Notes: generated from the letters alone by a model not told the origin. A stretch of 14,462 nucleotides of DNA from Oribacterium sp. UBA5894 (GCA_002431355.1 DJEQ01000063.1:21036-35497); one strand, 5' to 3'. Shown: positions 1 through 6,290, numbered from the stretch's first letter. Program-made: numbers and translations.

Positions 1-97
1 GAAAAATTCTCCAAGTGCTTCTACAAGGTCCGATTTGGATTTTTCAACGGCTGCTTCGTGTGACTTTTGGTGCCTGTGCACCGGCTTTTATGCCGCT
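1..97. repeat. Probable diverged right half of the long palindromic repeat
   Basis: Bases 1-48 align without gaps to 1923-1970, the loop-proximal right arm of the palindrome at 1788-2007, with about 36 of 48 identical by eye (shared CTCCAAGTGC, a TCCG and a GATTTTT run). After a small offset shift the match resumes: GCCTGTGC at 72-79 against GCCTCTGC at 1992-1999, then CTTTTATGC against CTTCATGC near the outer end. The left half would lie outside the window. A short reading frame (20 codons, stop at 61-63) also crosses this segment and could be the tail of an upstream gene. I prefer the repeat reading because the similarity is collinear. Confidence 0.45.
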
Positions 98-185
98 ATG
101 TCCGTGCACTGCAGACAATTGTTCGTATAGTATAGAAATAATTTAAATTGCATCATAAAAGAAATTTATATGTTCTATAAAGCTC

Positions 186-213
186 TTCACAGCTGGAAAA
201 ATCGCGCTACAAT
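186..213 (+). promoter_or_regulatory. Putative sigma-A promoter for the 74-residue membrane protein gene
   Basis: TTCACA at 186-191 (5 of 6 to TTGACA) and TACAAT at 208-213 (5 of 6 to TATAAT) are separated by 16 bases. Transcription would start near 220, giving a leader of about 105 bases before the start codon at 326. The flanking DNA (120-180) is AT-rich, as expected upstream of a promoter. The call rests on hexamer matches only. Confidence 0.5.
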
Positions 214-325
214 ATAAGTACAGGGAATGAGTAGTATTCCTTTAACGACTTAAAGCGACTTTTATACAGCAGTTTTTTAGATTTCTGATGATCCTGAAGG
301 ACCGTAGGAGAAGGGAGATGTCTTT

Positions 326-550
326 ATGAACGGTACATCAAGAATCAGTGCATTTATGGATTTTATTTCAGAGCTTCTGGTAACCTTTGAGGCGGGTGCC
401 ATCGTGATTGCTGCGGTGACCTTACTTCTGAGCGGGCTTTTGATGAGCGCAGGACTTCCGAACGTAGCGCTTGGACTGCAGTACTTCGCTGCAGCGATGG
501 TCAGCATCGTGGTCTGTGGCGTACTGGTACATCGTCTGGATGTGGAATAA
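326..550 (+). CDS. Small two-helix membrane protein, unknown function
   Basis: I do not recognise this 74-residue protein. The ATG at 326 is preceded by GGGAG at 313-317, a good ribosome site. A short N-terminal part with acidic residues (to about residue 22) precedes two hydrophobic segments, roughly residues 24-44 and 49-68, joined by a Gly-Leu-Pro-Asn turn, and a short tail ending HRLDVE. This predicts a small integral membrane protein with two helices and no large soluble domain. It has its own probable promoter (186-213) and a strong hairpin terminator (604-652), so it looks like a single-gene transcript. The ORF is short, but the site, promoter, terminator and amino-acid pattern agree. 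Nothing in the sequence tells its role. Confidence 0.6.
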   Translation: MNGTSRISAFMDFISELLVTFEAGAIVIAAVTLLLSGLLMSAGLPNVALGLQYFAAAMVSIVVCGVLVHRLDVE

Positions 551-603
551 ACACAGCGATCGGTTTACATTGACAGTTCCATTTATTTGATAATCCCTAT
601 AAA

Positions 604-657
604 CAATTGCTCCGTGGGTCTGCTGTAACAGGCAGGTCCGCGGAGCAATTTGCGTTT
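604..657 (+). terminator. Rho-independent terminator after the small membrane protein gene
   Basis: The arm starting CAATTGCTCCG at 604 pairs with the arm ending CGGAGCAATTTG at 652. The stem extends through several G-U pairs to nearly 20 bp, closing on a short loop around TAA (625-627). The T-run after it is broken (TTTGCGTTT). The position 54 bases after the stop codon suits a terminator. Confidence 0.6.
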
Positions 658-749
658 ACAGGAAGTCTGGAAGCGTCGGTGGATGCATAGGGAGGCAGCA
701 CCGCTTTCATTCTGTCCGGCATCCTGAAAAAGTAGCGAAAACACGCGCG
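658..749. other. Non-coding gap, nothing recognised
   Basis: This is the upstream part of the 356-base interval between the small membrane gene and uxuB. I see no ORF with a ribosome site, no RNA gene and no convincing hairpin here. The interval's recognisable signals are the terminator at 604-657 and the palindrome and promoter at 750-802. Confidence 0.4.
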
Positions 750-763
750 GTAAACCGGTTAAT
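750..763. promoter_or_regulatory. Possible operator upstream of uxuB (AACCGGTT palindrome)
   Basis: AACCGGTT at 753-760 is an 8-bp perfect palindrome with a central CG, extended by an outer T-A pair in TAAACCGGTTAA. LacI-family regulators, which often control hexuronate genes, bind CG-centred palindromes of this kind. It lies just upstream of the -35 hexamer. The identity of any regulator is inference, and an 8-bp palindrome can occur by chance. Confidence 0.25.
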
Positions 764-773
764 TATTTAACGC

Positions 774-802
774 TCGACATTGTAGAAGGCGTCATGCATA
801 AT
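774..802 (+). promoter_or_regulatory. Putative sigma-A promoter of uxuB
   Basis: TCGACA at 774-779 and CATAAT at 797-802 each match the consensus at 5 of 6 positions and have the ideal 17-base spacer. Transcription would begin near 809, about 100 bases before the uxuB start codon. Confidence 0.5.
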
Positions 803-906
803 GAACGTACTTCCGCATGGAACTGGTGAACTTACGACAAATGCAGTGCACGGTTGATCGCGGATGAGGTCTGTATTACAGCATATTAAGATAGAGAGGA
901 CATGAT

Positions 907-1749
907 ATGAAGGTACCATTTCAGATTGATTTAAAGGGACAGGTGGCGGTCGTTACCGGCGGAACAGGTCTTATTGGCGGGATGTACGCTCGTGCGCTGG
1001 CGCAGTGCGGCGCGAAGGTGGCAGTGCTTGGACGAAGCAAGGAAAACGGCGCGAAGGTCGTGGAGGAGATCACGGCAGAGGGCGGCGAGGCCATCGCGGT
1101 TTCTGCCAATGTTCTGGACCGGGAGAGCTTATGCGCAGCAAAGGCGGAGATTCTTGAACATTTCGGGTATATCAATATCCTTGTGAACTGTGCCGGTGGC
1201 GCAGTGAAGGCAGCCCAGGTGCCACAGGATTTCTTCAGTGAAGCAAAGGAGGGAGAGGAGACCTTCTTCACGATGGACCTTGAGAGCATTCATCGTGAGC
1301 TGGAGCTCAATCTCTATGGAACCATGCTGCCGACGCAGATCTTCGGAGAAGCACTGAAGGGGCAGGAGAATGCCAATATTGTCAACATTTCCTCGATGTC
1401 CAGCTACCATCCGCTGACCCGGATTCCAGGCTATTCTGCAGGAAAGGCGGGCGTTTCGAGCTTCACCGAATGGTGCGCGATCTACTTCGCAAAGAGCGGT
1501 ATTCGGGTCAATGCAGTGGCGCCAGGCTTTTTCCAGACGACCCAGAACCATGCTCTTCAGTACCATGAGGATGGCACCCCGACGCCGCGCACGCAGCACA
1601 TCGTGGATGGCACTCCGATGGGAGAGTTCGGCCAGATCGAGGACCTGGTGGGTGGACTTCTCTACCTCGTCGACCCACGTGGCTCCCGCTTCGTGACCGG
1701 TACGATTCTTCCAATCGACGGCGGCTTCCACATCTTCCAGGGAGTGTAG
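907..1749 (+). CDS. uxuB: SDR-family D-mannonate oxidoreductase (fructuronate reductase)
   Basis: This protein of 280 residues is a short-chain dehydrogenase that should interconvert D-fructuronate and D-mannonate with NAD(H) in the cytoplasm, a step of glucuronate breakdown. The Rossmann motif TGGTGLIG is at residues 17-24, NCAGG at 94-98 (variant of NNAG), the catalytic serine region NISS at 160-163 and YSAGK with Tyr176/Lys180. The segments PGFF, TPMGEFGQ and the tail DGGF...FQGV match the Gram-positive UxuB (YjmF) subgroup as I remember it. GAGAGGA at 894-900 places the start at 907. No uxuA, uxaC or regulator is adjacent, so it seems to be a single-gene unit here. Another SDR sugar-acid reductase (for example gluconate 5-dehydrogenase) is the main alternative. 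Confidence 0.8.
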   Translation: MKVPFQIDLKGQVAVVTGGTGLIGGMYARALAQCGAKVAVLGRSKENGAKVVEEITAEGGEAIAVSANVLDRESLCAAKAEILEHFGYINILVNCAGGAVKAAQVPQDFFSEAKEGEETFFTMDLESIHRELELNLYGTMLPTQIFGEALKGQENANIVNISSMSSYHPLTRIPGYSAGKAGVSSFTEWCAIYFAKSGIRVNAVAPGFFQTTQNHALQYHEDGTPTPRTQHIVDGTPMGEFGQIEDLVGGLLYLVDPRGSRFVTGTILPIDGGFHIFQGV

Positions 1750-1787
1750 GCGTTCGTCCTTTCGGCTGTTACAAATGGACATGGAGA

Positions 1788-2007
1788 CCCGGGCGGCAGA
1801 GGCTTTCTCAGGCAGTTGCTTCCGGTGTTAAAAATCAGAAAAACGGATCCCAAGTGGCACTAGGCCCTCGGCAATCGTCGCATTTCCCGGATGGAAATGC
1901 TCCGTTGCTCGAGGGTGTCAAGGAGAAATACTCCAAGTGCCACTAGGGGATCCGTTTTTGATTTTTATACATCCTCAGCAGCGCCACGAAAGCCTCTGCC
2001 GCCCGGG
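1788..2007. repeat. Long inverted repeat (about 220 bp) forming one large hairpin
   Basis: The outer arms 1788-1807 and 1988-2007 are perfect 20-bp complements. Inside, 1829-1851 pairs with 1947-1967 apart from a two-base bulge, 1853-1861 pairs with 1936-1944, CCCTCG 1865-1870 with CGAGGG 1910-1915, GCAA 1871-1874 with TTGC 1905-1908, and GCATTTCC 1880-1887 with GGAAATGC 1893-1900 around a 5-base loop. A small side hairpin GGAG/CTCC lies at 1922-1934. Weak pairing may extend the element to about 1780-2016. The A-run/T-run flanking the inner stem could make it a two-way terminator after uxuB. It encodes no credible protein. It resembles a MITE-like or REP-like palindromic element; a second, diverged half-copy seems to start the window. 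Confidence 0.8.
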
Positions 2008-2057
2008 CCTTCATGCGCTCCACGAAAGATGACTCCGAGCACATGCCTCCGGCGAAG

Positions 2058-2109
2058 TTTACATTCGCTTTTACAGAAAATTTACAGAAGCCTGAGGGCG
2101 GACTTTACA
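2058..2109 (+). promoter_or_regulatory. Pho box array: PhoP-binding direct repeats upstream of pstS
   Basis: TTTACA occurs at 2058-2063, 2070-2075, 2081-2086 and 2104-2109. The first three are 12 and 11 bases apart start to start, and the fourth is 23 further on, about two turns. Tandem TT(A/T/C)ACA-like hexamers at 11-base spacing are the known binding pattern of Gram-positive PhoP. The array lies about 155-205 bases upstream of pstS, in the operon that itself encodes a PhoP/PhoR pair, so induction by low phosphate and self-activation are expected. The position that a box midway between the third and fourth would occupy has no match. Confidence 0.75.
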
Positions 2110-2129
2110 ATGCTCCTTTAGGATATACA
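2104..2129 (+). promoter_or_regulatory. Possible pst operon core promoter
   Basis: The last TTTACA (2104-2109) may double as a -35 hexamer, and TATACA at 2124-2129 could be the -10. The 14-base spacer is short, which suits an activator-dependent promoter but makes the call weak. The leader from about 2136 to 2263 would be A-rich and largely unstructured. Confidence 0.3.
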
Positions 2130-2263
2130 GCGTAAACAAAAGGAAAACAACAAAGCAAAAAGAAAAAAGCAGACAGTAAGTCGCTATGTATAAACAGTGA
2201 AAAAAGAAGCCATATGTGGGCGGGTAGCGAACGCTGAAAGCAAAGAAAATCTGGGAGGATCGA

Positions 2264-3238
2264 ATGATGAAGAAGTCCATTTGTACTTTATTAGCTGGTG
2301 CGCTGGTAGCATCCATGGTAACAGCATGTGGTTCCAGTACGCCGGAGGCGACGACAGCAGTGGCAACGACGGCTGCCGCAAGCGAGGCGACAGAAGCAGG
2401 TGCTGCAGATGCCGATACGACGGCTGCCGCAGAGGATCAGACGGAGGGCGGCTCCATGGAGGGCGCGATCGATGTCATCTCTCGTGAGGATGGCTCGGGT
2501 ACCCGCGGTGCCTTCATTGAGCTCTTCGGTGTGGAGGAGAAGGATGCATCGGGTGAGAAGGTGGACAATACCACCGATGACGCAGAGATCACCAACTCGA
2601 CCGAGGTTATGATCACCTCCGTTGCGGGCGACAAGCAGGCCATCGGCTACATTTCTCTGGGCTCTCTCAATGATACTGTCAAGGCGGTAAAGATTGATGG
2701 CGCAGCAGCCACGGTTGACGATATCAAGGATGGCAGCTACAAGATCGCTCGTCCGTTTAACATCGTGACCACTGGAAAGGTGTCCGACGTTGCGCAGGAC
2801 TTCATCAACTTCATTTTCTCCGAGGAGGGACAGAAGGTGGTAGAGGACAATGGCTACATCTCACAGGGCAACCAGGGTGCCTACACCGCTTCTGGTGTCA
2901 GTGGTAAGGTGACCGTGGCAGGCTCGAGTTCTGTAACGCCGGTCATGGAGAAGCTGGCCGAGGCCTATAAGGCCCTCAACAGTGATGTGACCGTTGAGGT
3001 ACAGCAGTCCGATTCCACCACAGGTGTTACTTCAGCCATCGAGGGTGTTTGTGACATCGGTATGGCATCCCGTGATCTGAAGGAGGAGGAAACCTCCCAG
3101 GGTGCACAGGGCCAGGTGATCGCCATGGACGGTATCGCGGTCGTCGTGAACAATGATAATCCGATCGATGAGCTGAGCTCGGAGGAGGTCAAGTCCATCT
3201 ATGTAGGCGATACCACGGACTGGTCTGAAATTAAGTAA
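2264..3238 (+). CDS. pstS: Phosphate ABC transporter substrate-binding lipoprotein, circularly permuted
   Basis: This is the phosphate-binding lipoprotein of the Pst importer. The signal peptide ends in a lipobox VTAC with the lipidated Cys at residue 22, followed by a low-complexity Ala/Thr/Glu linker to about residue 65. Residues 67-200 correspond to the C-terminal half of ordinary PstS (SREDGSGTRGAF at 73-84, then IGYISLGSL). Residues 214-324 correspond to the N-terminal half (VTVAGSSSVTPVMEK at 216-230, then DIGMASRDL, and the end DWSEIK). The halves are therefore in swapped order, and the protein stops exactly where ordinary PstS runs on into its GSGTR segment. The phosphate-contacting loops (GSSSVTP, GSGTR, SD near 249-250) are present. 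GGGAGGA at 2253-2259 fits ATG 2267 (7 bases) better than ATG 2264 (4 bases); they differ by one residue. It is first in the operon, with pstC 21 bases on. Confidence 0.92.
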   Translation: MMKKSICTLLAGALVASMVTACGSSTPEATTAVATTAAASEATEAGAADADTTAAAEDQTEGGSMEGAIDVISREDGSGTRGAFIELFGVEEKDASGEKVDNTTDDAEITNSTEVMITSVAGDKQAIGYISLGSLNDTVKAVKIDGAAATVDDIKDGSYKIARPFNIVTTGKVSDVAQDFINFIFSEEGQKVVEDNGYISQGNQGAYTASGVSGKVTVAGSSSVTPVMEKLAEAYKALNSDVTVEVQQSDSTTGVTSAIEGVCDIGMASRDLKEEETSQGAQGQVIAMDGIAVVVNNDNPIDELSSEEVKSIYVGDTTDWSEIK

Positions 3239-3259
3239 GCCCTTTTAAACAGAGGATCA

Positions 3260-4345
3260 ATGAAGTGTTTCGCTGAAAAAGGGAAAGGTATGGAGAACGA
3301 AATGACAGTACAGACCAATATTCATGAAACACATACAGAGGGCCCGGTGACGGGCTCCTCTCTATGTATGCAGGTGACCGGCGAGTCGGTGCTGGGAAAA
3401 GAGCTGAATGCAGAGGGCATGGCGAAAGAGAAAACCAGCACGCAGGTAAAAAGTGAAAATCCGCTTCGAGGGAGTGGCGCAGCAGCATTTTCAGAGGGCA
3501 TGGCGAAATATGTATTTATGTTTCTTGCAAGCATGAGCATTTTTCTCGTGCTTCTCATCTGCTATTTCCTCTTCTCCAATGGAATTCCGGCCATCCTGAA
3601 GATCGGTGTGAAGCAGTTCCTGACCGGAACCGTCTGGAAGCCGAAAAACAATATTTTCGGCATTCTTCCGATGATCGTTGGCTCTGTGTATGTCACGATC
3701 GGATCCATTCTGGTTGGCGTTCCCATTGGCATTCTGACGGCAGTCTATCTTTCGAAGTTCTGCTCGAAGCGCCTTTATAAAGTCATTTATCCAGCAGTGG
3801 AGCTGCTGGCCGGGATTCCATCCGTAGTCTATGGCTTCTTCGGTCTCGTGGTGATCGTACCGATCATCGCCGCACTGACGCAGCCGTTCGGTGGAAAAGG
3901 AAAATCCATTCTGACGGCCTCGATTCTTCTCGGCATCATGATCCTGCCGACCATCATCAGCTGTGCGAAGGCGGCCATCGATGCGGTACCGGAAAGCTAT
4001 TATGAAGGGAGCCTCGCACTGGGGGCAACCCATGAACGCTCCGTTTTCCATGTGATGGTACCGGCGGCACGTTCAGGCATTTTCGCCGGCATTGTCCTCG
4101 GCGTAGGGCGTGCCATCGGTGAAACGATGGCAGTCATCATGATTGCAGGAAATCAGCCGCGCATGCCGCAGAGTATTTTCAAGGGAACACGAACCATGAC
4201 CGCGAATATCGTACTGGAAATGGGCTATGCCGTAGGACTTCATCGAGAGGCCCTGATTGCCACGGGTGTCGTGCTGTTTATCTTCCTGCTCTGCATCAAT
4301 CTTATTTTCAGCTACATTAAGCATCGATCAGAATCAAAGTATTGA
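3260..4345 (+). CDS. pstC: Phosphate ABC transporter permease PstC with long N-terminal extension
   Basis: This is one of the two channel subunits of the phosphate importer. Hydrophobic segments lie near residues 84-107, 132-164, 180-205, 217-240, 272-298 and 330-353. The ABC-permease EAA loop, EGSLALGATHERSVF (249-263), contacts PstB, and AGIPSVVYGFFGLV (184-197) is typical of PstC. The core is normal in length, but about 80 hydrophilic residues precede the first helix, which is unusual for PstC (normally about 300 residues in total). The true start is uncertain: ATG 3260 has AGAGGA only 3 bases away, whereas ATG 3302 has GGAG at 3292-3295 with 6 bases of spacing. Even from 3302 the extension is about 65 residues. 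The extension contains two copies of EGMAK from a 17-bp repeat. Confidence 0.92.
   Translation: MKCFAEKGKGMENEMTVQTNIHETHTEGPVTGSSLCMQVTGESVLGKELNAEGMAKEKTSTQVKSENPLRGSGAAAFSEGMAKYVFMFLASMSIFLVLLICYFLFSNGIPAILKIGVKQFLTGTVWKPKNNIFGILPMIVGSVYVTIGSILVGVPIGILTAVYLSKFCSKRLYKVIYPAVELLAGIPSVVYGFFGLVVIVPIIAALTQPFGGKGKSILTASILLGIMILPTIISCAKAAIDAVPESYYEGSLALGATHERSVFHVMVPAARSGIFAGIVLGVGRAIGETMAVIMIAGNQPRMPQSIFKGTRTMTANIVLEMGYAVGLHREALIATGVVLFIFLLCINLIFSYIKHRSESKY
3411..3508 (+). repeat. Pair of 17-bp direct repeats inside the pstC N-terminal extension
   Basis: The same 17 bases, beginning CAGAGGGCATGGCG, occur at 3411-3427 and 3492-3508. They are exactly 81 bases (27 codons) apart, so both encode EGMAK in frame (residues 52-56 and 79-83). 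The interval between them is hydrophilic (KEKTSTQVKSENPLRGSG). This could be the trace of an in-frame duplication or insertion. Confidence 0.7.
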
Positions 4346-4356
4346 GGGGATGAATC

Positions 4357-5181
4357 ATGAATCAAAAAGTTGAAAGTATCCTATTACGGGCGGTGACCCT
4401 GCTGGCAGCGATTTTGACGGTCGGCACCCTTTTATTTCTCATTATTTACATTCTGATCCGCGGCATTCCGTATTTAAAGCCAAGCCTCTTTGCCTGGGAA
4501 TACAATACGGAAAATGTTTCTCTGATGCCGGCCATGATCAATACCATCGTGATGACGGTGCTTTCTCTGGCCATTGCCATCCCCATGGGCGTTGGCTCGG
4601 CCATTTATCTCGTTGAGTATGCAAAGCGCGGATCGAAGTTTGTGGAACTGATCCGGCTCACGACAGAGACGCTGTCCGGTATTCCGTCCATCATCTATGG
4701 ACTTTTCGGCTATCTGCTGTTCGTCATCCAGCTTCATTTCGGATATTCCATCCTGGGTGGTGCACTGACGATCTCCATTATGATTCTGCCACTCATCATG
4801 CGGCAGACCGAGGAATCCCTGAAGGCGGTTCCGGACCTCTTTCGCGAGGGCTCTCTGGGGCTGGGTGCAGGCAAGCTGCGCACGATCTTTGCCATCGTTC
4901 TCCCCGCAGCCGTGCCGGGCATACTCGCAGGCATCATCCTTGCCATCGGACGAATCGTCGGTGAAACAGCAGCACTCATCTATACCTCTGGTACCGTGGC
5001 CGGGATTCCGAATTCCATCATGGGCTCCGGTCGTACGCTGGCGATTCACATGTATGTGCTGACCAACGAGGGCCTGTACACCAATCAGTCGTATGCAACC
5101 GCTGTCGTTCTGCTACTGGTCGTTACGGCCATCAATGCACTCTCATCGCTGCTCGCGAAAAAGCTGACAGCGAAGGCGTAA
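4357..5181 (+). CDS. pstA: Phosphate ABC transporter permease PstA
   Basis: Second channel subunit, 274 residues, pairing with PstC. Hydrophobic segments lie near 11-35, 57-86, 107-128, 131-149, 178-205 and 245-265. The EAA loop REGSLGLGAGKLRTIF (163-178) and the segment TTETLSGIPSIIYGLFG (102-118) are family hallmarks. GAGGGGA at 4344-4350 overlaps the pstC stop codon (4343-4345) and lies 6 bases before the ATG, so translation of the two permeases is probably coupled. The length is normal for PstA and no motif is missing. Confidence 0.95.
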   Translation: MNQKVESILLRAVTLLAAILTVGTLLFLIIYILIRGIPYLKPSLFAWEYNTENVSLMPAMINTIVMTVLSLAIAIPMGVGSAIYLVEYAKRGSKFVELIRLTTETLSGIPSIIYGLFGYLLFVIQLHFGYSILGGALTISIMILPLIMRQTEESLKAVPDLFREGSLGLGAGKLRTIFAIVLPAAVPGILAGIILAIGRIVGETAALIYTSGTVAGIPNSIMGSGRTLAIHMYVLTNEGLYTNQSYATAVVLLLVVTAINALSSLLAKKLTAKA

Positions 5182-5200
5182 GGAGAAAGAGAAAAATCGT

Positions 5201-5953
5201 ATGGACAAGTTTCAAATCAAAGATGTGAATTTACACTATGGTGCCTTTCATGCACTTCATGACATTAACCTCAACATTGCGCCGAATGAGATCACGGCCT
5301 TTATCGGACCGTCCGGCTGTGGCAAATCAACGCTCCTCAAGTCCCTGAATCGCATGAACGATCTCGTGGAGGGCTGTCGCGTCGACGGACAGATCCTTCT
5401 GGATGGGCAGGACATTTACCAGAAGGACGTCGATGTCAATATACTTCGGAAGCGTGTCGGCATGGTCTTTCAGAAGCCGAATCCGTTTCCAATGTCCATT
5501 TATGACAATGTTGCCTACGGGCCACGGACCCATGGCATTCGGAATAAGAAGCAGCTCGATGAGATCGTGGAGACCTCCCTTCGGGAGACAGCCATCTGGG
5601 ATGAGCTGAAGGATCGTCTGGGAAAATCGGCACTGGGACTCTCCGGTGGACAGCAGCAGCGTCTCTGCATTGCCCGTGCGCTTGCCGTGAAGCCGGATGT
5701 ACTGCTGATGGATGAACCGACGAGTGCGCTGGATCCGATTTCAACCGCAAAAATCGAGGACCTTGCGCTCCAGCTGAAAAAGGATTTCACGATCGTCATT
5801 GTGACCCACAACATGCAGCAGGCGACCCGTATCTCGGATAAAACCGCCTTTTTCCTGCTGGGCGAGCTTGTGGAGGCGGATGAGACGGAAAAGCTCTTCT
5901 CCATGCCGAAGGACAAGCGGACCGAGGATTATATCACCGGGCGCTTCGGTTAA
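5201..5953 (+). CDS. pstB: Phosphate ABC transporter ATP-binding protein PstB
   Basis: The ATPase of the phosphate importer, 250 residues, on the cytoplasmic face. Walker A GPSGCGKST is at 36-44, the Q-loop glutamine at 91 in QKPNPFPMSIYDN (a PstB signature), LSGGQ at 147-151, Walker B VLLMDEP at 167-173, SALD at 175-178 and the switch histidine at 203. The tail FSMPKDKRTEDYITGRFG is typical. All catalytic residues are intact. AAGGAG at 5180-5185 overlaps the pstA stop but lies 15 bases before the ATG, longer than usual. A 106-base spacer and a small ORF separate it from phoU. Confidence 0.97.
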   Translation: MDKFQIKDVNLHYGAFHALHDINLNIAPNEITAFIGPSGCGKSTLLKSLNRMNDLVEGCRVDGQILLDGQDIYQKDVDVNILRKRVGMVFQKPNPFPMSIYDNVAYGPRTHGIRNKKQLDEIVETSLRETAIWDELKDRLGKSALGLSGGQQQRLCIARALAVKPDVLLMDEPTSALDPISTAKIEDLALQLKKDFTIVIVTHNMQQATRISDKTAFFLLGELVEADETEKLFSMPKDKRTEDYITGRFG

Positions 5954-5965
5954 GGAAGGCACTTC

Positions 5966-6024
5966 CGGCTGTACGAGGGCAGTGGACATTCGAAGGCCGT
6001 CCATGGGAAGGCCCGGCACAGCCG
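5966..6024 (+). other. Stem-loop candidate between pstB and the small ORF
   Basis: CGGCTGT at 5966-5972 pairs with ACAGCCG at 6018-6024, enclosing a region in which TGGAC (5983-5987) can pair with GTCCA (5999-6003). No T-run follows, so it is not a standard terminator. It could be an RNA processing or stability element separating pst from phoU-phoPR message levels, or chance pairing in GC-rich DNA. Confidence 0.3.
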
Positions 6025-6059
6025 TTACAGAAAAACGATGTTCATGGAGGAAAGAGGAC

Positions 6060-6290
6060 ATGAGAAGCTATACCGTTTTTGATTTATTTGCGGCCTGGTT
6101 CAGTCTGGCTGCAAAGCCTCGGCGTTACCTGAGCCGGAAAATACAGGAAGCCCTCTGGACCGGAGAGCAGAAAATCGAAGAGAAGCGACACAGGAAGGAA
6201 GCATTGACCTCCGCGAATACAGGTGTATCCATGGAGCACAGTGCAAAAAACATAGGAATGGAAGGAGAAACAGGATGCGTAGTAGGTTAG
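6060..6290 (+). CDS. Small ORF (76 residues) overlapping the phoU start, unknown
   Basis: I do not recognise this protein. ATG 6060 has GGAGG at 6046-6050, 9 bases upstream, among the better ribosome sites in the window. The product starts MRSYTVFDLFAAWFSLAAKP (an amphipathic or partly hydrophobic N-terminus), continues with basic and acidic residues that look helical (RRYLSRKIQEALWTGEQKIE, then EKRHRKEA), and ends in a low-complexity tail from about residue 50. The stop (6288-6290) lies 16 bases inside phoU in another frame, so coupled translation is possible. It fills most of a gap that is usually short in pst operons. It could instead be decayed or non-coding sequence; the last third, which covers the phoU ribosome site, looks the least protein-like. 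Confidence 0.45.
   Translation: MRSYTVFDLFAAWFSLAAKPRRYLSRKIQEALWTGEQKIEEKRHRKEALTSANTGVSMEHSAKNIGMEGETGCVVG

Noticed and set aside
570..603. Perfect TTGACA at 570-575 as a promoter
   Set aside because: The candidate -10 hexamers are GATAAT with a 13-base spacer and TATAAA with a 22-base spacer; neither is suitable. The adjacent lone TTTACA (564-569) has no phased partner.
1891..2121. Short + strand frame inside the long palindrome
   Set aside because: It has no ribosome site, and its sequence is dictated by the inverted repeat rather than by codon selection.
3491..5049. Large - strand frames across pstC and pstA
   Set aside because: They are shadows of the two permease genes, with compositions rich in Asp, Arg, His and Gln and no recognisable domain.
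5868..6059. Upstream extension of the small ORF before phoU, starting inside pstB
   Set aside because: This part overlaps the intact end of pstB in another frame and lacks a ribosome site; only the portion from ATG 6060 is credible.
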